A stretch of 7,268 bases of DNA from Clostridium sp. CAG:433 (GTDB lineage Bacteria > Bacillota_I > Bacilli_A > RF39 > UBA660): NCBI GenBank assembly GCA_000433675.1, contig FR893544.1, forward strand, positions 1 through 7,268, given 5' to 3'. This document shows, piece after piece, positions 1 through 5,152 of this stretch; position 1 is the stretch's first letter; each line of letters opens with the position of its first letter. Both the position numbers and the translations under genes were made by a program. The notes below the pieces were generated by a model. That model saw nothing but the letters and a program-made list of their open reading frames with translations, searched no databases and was not told where the DNA came from.

Positions 1-58
1 TTTCAATAATTATATGAAATTTGCATTTACCTATTTAACTAACTAAATTAAGCTAATG

Positions 59-85
59 AAAAAAATCAAGAATTACCCTGATTTT
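59..85 (-). terminator. Probable weak Rho-independent terminator after spoIIR
   Basis: Read on the minus strand, AAAATCAG (85-78) can pair with TTGATTTT (69-62) around an 8-base loop, with one G-T wobble next to the loop. The second arm runs straight into three more T residues, giving seven T in a row. The first arm overlaps the spoIIR stop codon (86-84). The stem is AT-rich and therefore weak, but its position at the end of the six-gene array and the T run support a terminator. Bases 1-58 show nothing else that I can name. Confidence 0.5.
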
Positions 86-617
86 ATTTAGTATATTTAT
101 CAATAATTTCTTTTATAAAAAATGTATATTCTGCATCACTTGTCGTGCTTTCATCTGCTTCTACTAAGCATAATGGTGGAAATAATACACACCACCAGTT
201 ATCTCCTTCACCAGTACCTAATGTTATAACTAATGATTCATACATTCCTTCTTTATATGTTACACTTTTATATTTCTTTTTTGGAAAATAATTATAACCA
301 TAATTTATTTTATAATCTTTATCATATCCTAAGTTTTTTAATGTTTCTTTTGTTAAATTATCTAATAAATCAATATTATCTTTTAATATTTTTCTTGTTT
401 CTTCAATTGTTTCTGTTCCTTTTGTTAGTTCAAATATTTTATTTTGCACAACATTTTTAAGTTGAACTTTTATATTTTGATCATAAATTGTATTACTATT
501 TGCGATTACTCTAAATCTTATTGCTTCATCTGGTATTATTGTATCCTCTGCTTTAACACTTGTAAAAACATATATCATAGATATTATTGCTAGTATTAAA
601 ATTATATACTTTTTCAT
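84..617 (-). CDS. spoIIR: Stage II sporulation protein R (forespore signal for pro-sigma-E processing)
   Basis: SpoIIR is made in the forespore and secreted into the space between the two membranes. There it activates the mother-cell membrane protease SpoIIGA, which processes pro-sigma-E (established for B. subtilis). This 177-residue protein starts with a lysine pair and a hydrophobic segment (about 4-20), a signal peptide or N-terminal anchor. The family signatures follow: IPDEAIRFRVIANS at 28-41 and NWWCVLFPPLC at 140-150, preceded by a GTGEGDN segment. It is somewhat shorter than the roughly 220-residue B. subtilis protein, mainly after the NWWCVLFPPLC block. The ATG at 617-615 has an AAAGGATGA ribosome-binding site at 632-624. 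It lies 44 bases downstream of prmC, a neighbour relationship also known in B. subtilis. I saw no sigma-F-type promoter (GG...A.A pattern) in that gap, so expression may come partly by read-through from the housekeeping genes. Confidence 0.95.
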   Translation of the reverse strand: MKKYIILILAIISMIYVFTSVKAEDTIIPDEAIRFRVIANSNTIYDQNIKVQLKNVVQNKIFELTKGTETIEETRKILKDNIDLLDNLTKETLKNLGYDKDYKINYGYNYFPKKKYKSVTYKEGMYESLVITLGTGEGDNWWCVLFPPLCLVEADESTTSDAEYTFFIKEIIDKYTK

Positions 618-661
618 AAAAAATCATCCTTTCACTCTATGTATGGACGATTATTTTAATT

Positions 662-1378
662 TTATTCAAAATTATGTATAAAAATCATTCTATCTCTTTT
701 TTCTAAGTCTTTTTTTACTATAACTGTTGGATTATCTAAATATTTATGTGCATATGATGTAACACTTTTTGCTTCACTTTCACCTATTTCAAAGCATATT
801 AAATATTTATCTTTTAATATATTTTTAGCATTCTTTATTATTTCTTCATAAAAATATAATCCATTGTTATCCGCAAATAATGCTAAATGAGGTTCATTAT
901 TATATACTATATCCATTATTTTTTCATTCTTAGAAATATAAGGTGGATTACTTATTATACAATCAAATTTTTTATTTATTCCTTTATAAATATCTGTATT
1001 TACAAAATTAATATCTGCATTATTTTCTTTTGCATTTGATAAAGCAACTTCTAATGCATCACTTGATATATCACTAGCAGTTATATTTATATTTTCTAAT
1101 TCTTTTTTTAGGACAATACTAATGCATCCAGATCCAGTCCCTACTTCTAATATATCTACTGGTAAACTAAAATATTTTTTTATATATTTTATAGTATTTT
1201 CAACAAGTTCCTCAGTTTCAAATCTTGGTATTAAAACTCTTTTATCAACATTTATTTTATATCCAAAAAAGTCTACATTACCAACTATATATTGAACAGG
1301 TTCACCCATTTCTAATCTTTTTAATGCATTATTAATATCACCATTATAATATTTTTTTAAATATTCTATATCTGTCAT
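662..1378 (-). CDS. prmC: Peptide chain release factor N5-glutamine methyltransferase PrmC
   Basis: PrmC transfers a methyl group from S-adenosylmethionine to the glutamine of the GGQ motif of RF1 and RF2 in the cytoplasm, raising their termination activity. The 238-residue product has the Rossmann SAM-binding motif EVGTGSGCI (78-86), an acidic motif around SDIS (102-105) and the catalytic NPPY (144-147), which places the target glutamine amide. The linker between domains carries PVQYIVGNVDFFG (27-39) and PRFETE (51-56; usually PRPETE). The N-terminal helical domain is much reduced: about 26 residues precede PVQYI, against roughly 70 or more in the E. coli and Bacillus enzymes. The reading frame is closed by TGA at 1411-1409, so the shortness is not a start-site error. 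The ATG overlaps the prfA stop by one base (TAATG), consistent with translational coupling to the gene for its substrate. Confidence 0.95.
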   Translation of the reverse strand: MTDIEYLKKYYNGDINNALKRLEMGEPVQYIVGNVDFFGYKINVDKRVLIPRFETEELVENTIKYIKKYFSLPVDILEVGTGSGCISIVLKKELENINITASDISSDALEVALSNAKENNADINFVNTDIYKGINKKFDCIISNPPYISKNEKIMDIVYNNEPHLALFADNNGLYFYEEIIKNAKNILKDKYLICFEIGESEAKSVTSYAHKYLDNPTVIVKKDLEKRDRMIFIHNFE

Positions 1379-2433
1379 TATTCTCCTGCAAGTTTTCTTC
1401 TTTGGTCTTCATTAATTAGAGCTTCTATTATTTCATCTAATTTACCTTGCATGATTCTATCTAACTGCATTATTGTTAAATTAATTCTATGATCAGTTAC
1501 TCTATTTTGTGGATAGTTATATGTTCTTATTTTTTCTGCTCTATCTCCTGTACCAATTTTACTTCTTCTTTCGTCTTCTATTTCAGCATTTTGTTTCTTT
1601 TGTAAATCTTCATATATTTTACTTTTTAATACTTTCATAGCCTGTTCTTTATTTTTAAGCTGGCTTCTTTCATTTTGACAAGTTACAACTGTATTTGTCG
1701 GTAAATATGTTATTCTAACTGCACTATCTGTTGTATTTACTCCTTGTCCTCCTGCTCCACTACTTCTATATACATCTACTCTTATATCACTATCTTTTAT
1801 TTCTATATCAATATCTTCAACTTCTGGAAGTACTGCAACTGTCGCAGTTGATGTATGAACTCTTCCTTGTGATTCTGTACTTGGAACTCTTTGAACTCTA
1901 TGTGTTCCTGATTCATATTTAAGTTTTGAGTATACATTTTCTCCCTTAACCATGAATTCTATTTGTGAATATCCACCACTTGTTCCTTCCACAGCATTTA
2001 TTATTTCTATTTTCCATCCCATATTTTCTGCATATCTACTATACATTTCAAATAAGTCTCCTGCAAAAAGATTTGCTTCATCACCACCTGCGGCACCTCT
2101 TATTTCAACTATAGTATTTTTGTCATCGTTAGGATCTTTTGGAAGTAATAGTACTTCAAGTTCTTTTTCTAAATTTTCCTTTTCTGTTTCAAGTCTTGAT
2201 ATTTCTTCTTTTGCAAATGCAGCCATTTCTTTATCATCTAGCATTTCTTTTGCATCATTAATATCACTAACAACTTTTTTATATTCTTTATATTTTTCAA
2301 TAATATCTGCAAGTGATGCTTGTTCTTTAGATAGTGAAGTCATCTTTTTTACATCACTTAAAACTTCTGGTTTGCTAAGTTCTTCTGTTAAACTATTGTA
2401 CTTTTCTAAAGTTGCTTCTAATCTATCTATCAT
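1378..2433 (-). CDS. prfA: Peptide chain release factor 1 (RF1)
   Basis: RF1 recognises UAA and UAG in the ribosomal A site and triggers hydrolysis of the finished peptide. The 351-residue product matches the usual family length. An N-terminal helical, coiled-coil-like region (about 1-100) is followed by IRGAAGGDEANLFA (111-124). The stop-codon recognition domain contains the RVPSTESQGRVHTS block (182-195), whose tripeptide P-S-T (184-186) corresponds to the PxT 'anticodon' of RF1 rather than the SPF of RF2. The catalytic loop SSGAGGQGVNTTDSAVR (224-240) carries GGQ at 228-230; Q230 is the expected PrmC methylation target. NERSQLKNK (254-262) and the YNYPQNRVTDHR block (305-316) complete the signature. 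The ATG at 2433-2431 has AGGTGA at 2443-2438, overlapping the rpoE stop codon (2444-2442). The partner methyltransferase gene follows directly. Confidence 0.98.
   Translation of the reverse strand: MIDRLEATLEKYNSLTEELSKPEVLSDVKKMTSLSKEQASLADIIEKYKEYKKVVSDINDAKEMLDDKEMAAFAKEEISRLETEKENLEKELEVLLLPKDPNDDKNTIVEIRGAAGGDEANLFAGDLFEMYSRYAENMGWKIEIINAVEGTSGGYSQIEFMVKGENVYSKLKYESGTHRVQRVPSTESQGRVHTSTATVAVLPEVEDIDIEIKDSDIRVDVYRSSGAGGQGVNTTDSAVRITYLPTNTVVTCQNERSQLKNKEQAMKVLKSKIYEDLQKKQNAEIEDERRSKIGTGDRAEKIRTYNYPQNRVTDHRINLTIMQLDRIMQGKLDEIIEALINEDQRRKLAGE
1382..1387 (-). promoter_or_regulatory. Ribosome-binding site of prmC inside the 3' end of prfA
   Basis: The minus strand reads AGGAGA followed by ATA and the ATG at 1378-1376. 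The site lies within the last codons of prfA (Ala-Gly-Glu). Together with the TAATG stop/start overlap it fixes the prmC start, and hence its short N-terminus. Confidence 0.75.
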
Positions 2434-2441
2434 TTTTTCAC

Positions 2442-2891
2442 CTACTCTTCTATATCGTCTTCATCAACTATATTTAAATCTTCTAAATCATCTTCCATGT
2501 AATCATCATCTGATTCATCTGTATAATCATCTTCTATCGCGTCATCTTCATCAGTTGTTTCCTCTTCTTCATCTTCGCTTTCTTCTTCATCGTCTATTAC
2601 GTCTACTGCATCATCTTCACCATCATCAACAACTACTTTTACAACATGATTTTCTTTTAAATCCCAATTAACACTATCTATTAAAATAAATCTTTTATCT
2701 GTTGTAAGTGCTGTAAAGAAGTCTCCTATTTTTGCTTCAAATTCAGCTTCAGATAATTCAAGTAAATTACATACTTCTCTAAATAAATTTGGAGTATTAT
2801 ACTGTTTTTTATCTTCCTTAATAATTTCATATGCTATATCAGTATAGCTCATTAATTCTAAATCTAACTTATCTTTTTCTCTTATGCTCAT
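2442..2891 (-). CDS. rpoE: DNA-directed RNA polymerase delta subunit
   Basis: Delta is a Gram-positive accessory subunit of RNA polymerase. It speeds enzyme recycling, reduces non-specific binding and makes promoters responsive to initiating nucleotide levels (known from B. subtilis). The 149-residue product has the two expected halves. Residues about 10-88 form the winged-helix HARE-HTH domain (SYTDIAYEII at 15-24, TPNLFREVCNLL at 33-44, FFTALTTDKRFILI at 58-71, then W76). Residues 89-149 form a disordered tail in which 40 of 61 residues are Asp or Glu and none is Lys or Arg. The lysine-rich tract that precedes the acidic tail in B. subtilis delta is absent. The ATG has AGAGGT at 2903-2898. 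The gene lies 59 bases after argS with a candidate promoter of its own, and its stop overlaps the prfA ribosome-binding site. This is not the sigma factor also called rpoE in proteobacteria. Confidence 0.96.
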   Translation of the reverse strand: MSIREKDKLDLELMSYTDIAYEIIKEDKKQYNTPNLFREVCNLLELSEAEFEAKIGDFFTALTTDKRFILIDSVNWDLKENHVVKVVVDDGEDDAVDVIDDEEESEDEEEETTDEDDAIEDDYTDESDDDYMEDDLEDLNIVDEDDIEE

Positions 2892-2921
2892 ATTTTTACC
2901 TCTTTCTTATTATTTGCTATA

Positions 2922-2950
2922 TTTATATTCTTAAAATTATTATTTGTTCA
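2922..2950 (-). promoter_or_regulatory. Candidate sigma-A promoter for rpoE and downstream genes
   Basis: On the minus strand, TGAACA (2950-2945, four of six matches to TTGACA) is followed after exactly 17 bases by TATAAA (2927-2922, five of six to TATAAT). Transcription would start near 2915, about 24 bases before the rpoE ATG. The -35 element begins one base after the argS stop. The gap is very AT-rich, so chance resemblance is a real possibility. Confidence 0.4.
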
Positions 2951-4660
2951 CTACATTTTATTTGGCATTTCAATACCAAGCAAATAACTTCCTTTCTTAA
3001 GTATATTTCCAACCATATTTACTAAATATAATCTTGAATCTCTTTCTTCAAGGTCATCAGATAATATTTTATTCTCATTATAGAATGAACTATATGCTTT
3101 TGCAAGGTCTATTAAGTATCTTGAAATAATATATGGTTCATTTTTACTTGCTGCTTCTTTAATGGTATCACTAAAATTATATATTATTTTTGCCATTCTA
3201 TACGATAAATCATCATTTATTTTGTTTATATTTACATTTTCTAGTAAAATTTTACTATTTGACTTTTCTAAGACACTATTAATTCTTACAAACATGTACT
3301 GAATATATGGACATGTTTCTCCTTGGAAATTAAGCATTATATCATAATCAAATAATTCATCTTTTATTCTACTATTATATAAATCATTAAATATAACTGC
3401 GCCTACTCCAACTTTTCTTGCTATTTCATCTATATTATCCAAATTAGGATTTTTTTCTTCTATTATAGATTTTGCTCTTTTGATTGCTTCATTTAATAAA
3501 TCATCTAATTTTATTATGTTACCTTTTCTTGTGGATAACTTACCACTTGCTAGCTTTACCATTCCGAATGATACATGAATTAATCCATCAACATATTTTT
3601 CATCTAAATCAAGATATTTTGCTACTGCAAATATTTGTTTAAAGTGTAAATCTTGTTCATAACTTGTAACATATATACATTTATCAAAATCATATGTTCT
3701 TGCTCTATAAAGTATAGCTGCTAAATCACGGGTTGCATATATTGATGAACCATTTGATTTTTGAATGATACATGGTGTATTTATTCCATCTTGCTCTAAG
3801 TCTACTACTTTAGCACCTTCTGAATTAGTTATTTTATTATTTTTTTCTAATATTTCTAATACTTCATTTGTTTTATCACTATAAAATGCTTCTCCTTTAT
3901 AACTATCAAAACTTGTTCCAAGTAAATCATATGTTTTCTTAAATTCTTCTAAGCTAAGTTCTTTAAATCTGTTCCAAAGATTCATACAATATTCATCTTT
4001 TTCTTCAAGTAATTTAAAATTATTTCTGCATCTTTCTAATACTTCTGGATCTTCTTCACACAATTCATTTATTCTTATATACATTTTAGTTAATTCATCA
4101 ATTGGATTTTCATCTATATTATATTCATTATGCCAAAGTTTATAAGCTTCTATTAACTTACCAAACTGTGTTCCATAATCACCTAAATGATTTATTCCAA
4201 CTACATTGTATCCAAGTTCTTTATAAATTCTATATAATGATTGACCTATTACTGTTGATCTTAAATGACCAATATGAAAAGGTTTTGCGATATTTGGAGA
4301 AGAATAATCTATTAATACTGTTTTATCTTGTCCAATATTTGATGAACCAAATTTCTCTTTTTCTTCATCAAATGAATTTATTACTTCTCTTATTAAAACT
4401 TCTTTTTTGATATAAAAATTTAAATATCCACTTACTGATTCTATTTTTTCTATAAAATCATCATTATTTATTTTTTCTTTTAATTCGTCTGCAATCATCA
4501 TTGGAGATTTTCTTAAAGTTTTTGCTAAACTAAAACAAGGAAAAGAATAATCACCATTTGTTTCGTCTTTAGTAAGCTGAATGAAAGAATATATTAAATC
4601 ATCTTCCATATTCAATTCTTTACTTATTAGTTTAGATATTTCTTTTTTAAAATCAAGCAT
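2951..4660 (-). CDS. argS: Arginyl-tRNA synthetase
   Basis: This class Ia synthetase joins arginine to tRNA-Arg at the expense of ATP. The product is 569 residues, close to the family norm. An N-terminal domain that contacts the tRNA D-loop (about 1-85) is followed by the catalytic Rossmann fold with DYSSPNIAKPFHIGHLRS (118-135), HIGH at 129-132 and NHLGDYGTQFGKL (157-169). SSIYATRDLAA (305-315) and FGMVKLASGKLSTRKGN (365-381) lie in the second half. The last stands where other class I enzymes have KMSKS; ArgS commonly lacks a canonical KMSK. The C-terminal anticodon-binding (DALR) domain contains PYIQYMFVRI (451-460) and ends LGIEMPNKM, typical of the family. The ATG at 4660-4658 is two bases after the upstream stop and has a near-perfect ribosome-binding site. 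No T-box or long leader precedes the operon. Confidence 0.98.
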   Translation of the reverse strand: MLDFKKEISKLISKELNMEDDLIYSFIQLTKDETNGDYSFPCFSLAKTLRKSPMMIADELKEKINNDDFIEKIESVSGYLNFYIKKEVLIREVINSFDEEKEKFGSSNIGQDKTVLIDYSSPNIAKPFHIGHLRSTVIGQSLYRIYKELGYNVVGINHLGDYGTQFGKLIEAYKLWHNEYNIDENPIDELTKMYIRINELCEEDPEVLERCRNNFKLLEEKDEYCMNLWNRFKELSLEEFKKTYDLLGTSFDSYKGEAFYSDKTNEVLEILEKNNKITNSEGAKVVDLEQDGINTPCIIQKSNGSSIYATRDLAAILYRARTYDFDKCIYVTSYEQDLHFKQIFAVAKYLDLDEKYVDGLIHVSFGMVKLASGKLSTRKGNIIKLDDLLNEAIKRAKSIIEEKNPNLDNIDEIARKVGVGAVIFNDLYNSRIKDELFDYDIMLNFQGETCPYIQYMFVRINSVLEKSNSKILLENVNINKINDDLSYRMAKIIYNFSDTIKEAASKNEPYIISRYLIDLAKAYSSFYNENKILSDDLEERDSRLYLVNMVGNILKKGSYLLGIEMPNKM

Positions 4661-4662
4661 CT

Positions 4663-5040
4663 TTATACCTCCTTTAATATAATTTCATATTTAAAGTTAC
4701 CAGAATATTCATCAGATAACCATAAGTCGTATTCAATTATAATTCTATCATCATCTATTTGTAAATGATTTGTTTTTACTTTTGTATCAATATAAAAGTT
4801 TAAGTTTTTAATAAAGTACTTTGATTCTGTTTCTTTATCTAATACAAAATTAAATAATAGATTTGATTCATTATTATCTCTTTCCATAATAATATTACCA
4901 TTATCGAAAGAAATATTTATATTTTCATCTATATCTTTTATTTTTAAATATTCATTTACTTTATAAACTGCTTCTAAGTTTTCTTTTTTTAATATTTCAT
5001 CATTATTTTTTATCTTATAATCAATATATACTTTTTTCAA
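4663..5040 (-). CDS. DUF1934 family protein (YwiB-like, predicted calycin-type beta-barrel)
   Basis: This 125-residue protein has no signal peptide or membrane segment and alternates short charged turns with beta-strand-like stretches. The pattern, and especially the closing block RIIIEYDLWLSDEYSG (99-114) followed by FKYEIILKE, matches the DUF1934/YwiB family, whose biochemical role is not established as far as I know. Its place directly upstream of argS supports this, since ywiB and argS are adjacent in B. subtilis. The start is TTG (5040-5038), supported by GGTGA six bases upstream; the next in-frame ATG lies around residue 52 and would remove half the fold. Only two bases separate its TAA from the argS ATG, and its last codons carry the argS ribosome-binding site, so the two are almost certainly co-translated. 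It is the first gene of the operon. A link to translation is guilt by association only. Confidence 0.8.
   Translation of the reverse strand: MKKVYIDYKIKNNDEILKKENLEAVYKVNEYLKIKDIDENINISFDNGNIIMERDNNESNLLFNFVLDKETESKYFIKNLNFYIDTKVKTNHLQIDDDRIIIEYDLWLSDEYSGNFKYEIILKEV
4667..4675 (-). promoter_or_regulatory. Strong Shine-Dalgarno of argS embedded in the last codons of the DUF1934 gene
   Basis: The minus strand reads AAAGGAGGT, six bases (ATAAAG) before the argS ATG. Its bases fall in the final sense codons, AAG GAG GTA (Lys-Glu-Val), before the upstream TAA. It is the closest match to the anti-Shine-Dalgarno sequence that I found at any start in the window. Confidence 0.85.
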
Positions 5041-5046
5041 AAAAAA

Positions 5047-5051
5047 TCACC
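5047..5051 (-). promoter_or_regulatory. Ribosome-binding site that decides the TTG start of the DUF1934 gene
   Basis: The minus strand carries GGTGA, then six T, then TTG at 5040-5038. No ATG lies near, and the spacing fits a Bacillota ribosome-binding site, so the UUG start is preferred. Confidence 0.6.
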
Positions 5052-5070
5052 AATCTTTTTTTCAAGTAGC

Positions 5071-5079
5071 ATTATATCA
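5071..5079 (-). promoter_or_regulatory. Extended -10 sigma-A promoter for the six-gene minus-strand array
   Basis: The minus strand reads TGATATAAT: a perfect TATAAT (5076-5071) preceded by the extended -10 TGn. No good -35 hexamer is found 16-18 bases upstream (best two of six), as is common for extended -10 promoters. The tract at 5120-5105 is A9-G-A6 on this strand and would lie at about -41 to -56 from a start near 5064, where an UP element binds the RNA polymerase alpha C-terminal domain. The resulting leader is about 24 bases, too short for a T-box or riboswitch. Confidence 0.65.
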
Positions 5080-5152
5080 TACATATAGTAAAAATGCACT
5101 CATATTTTTTCTTTTTTTTTACATAATAATAAAGGAATATAGGTGAAATTAT

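Noticed and set aside
618..661. Possible sigma-F or sigma-A promoter in the prmC-spoIIR gap
   Set aside because: The only GG is the spoIIR ribosome-binding site. TTGAAT is present on the minus strand, but 17 bases later the sequence is CCATAC rather than a -10 element.
662..1378. prmC as a pseudogene with a deleted 5' end
   Set aside because: The frame is open throughout, the start has a proper ribosome-binding site and overlaps the prfA stop, and the SAM and NPPY motifs are intact. A short but functional enzyme is more likely.
2442..2630. Acidic-codon repeat in rpoE as a tandem repeat or CRISPR-like array
   Set aside because: The GAT/GAA-rich stretch encodes the disordered acidic tail expected of delta and has no regular repeat unit or spacers.
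1952..2671. Long plus-strand open frame (239 codons) opposite prfA and rpoE
   Set aside because: It is serine- and leucine-rich low-complexity sequence, the mirror of acidic and lysine-rich coding on the other strand. The opposing genes are unmistakable. Similar mirrors at 233-460, 1731-1922, 2831-3025, 4102-4410 and (same strand, other frame) 5640-5879 were dropped for the same reason.
5041..5070. T-box riboswitch or other leader upstream of the argS operon
   Set aside because: The predicted transcript leader is only about 24 bases, with no stem-loop array or T-box sequence.
5070..5076. CATTATA, resembling a sigma-G -10 (CATnnTA), upstream of the PBP gene
   Set aside because: No sigma-G-like -35 lies at the right distance (the sequence there is CACCAA-like), and the same bases are better explained as the reverse complement of the minus-strand TATAAT.
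5061..5089. Plus-strand promoter TTCAAG, 17 bases, TATAGT for the PBP gene
   Set aside because: Only three of six -35 matches in a very AT-rich region, and its elements overlap the better minus-strand promoter. A promoter for the PBP gene must exist, but I cannot place it with confidence; CATAAT at 5122-5127 is an equally weak alternative.
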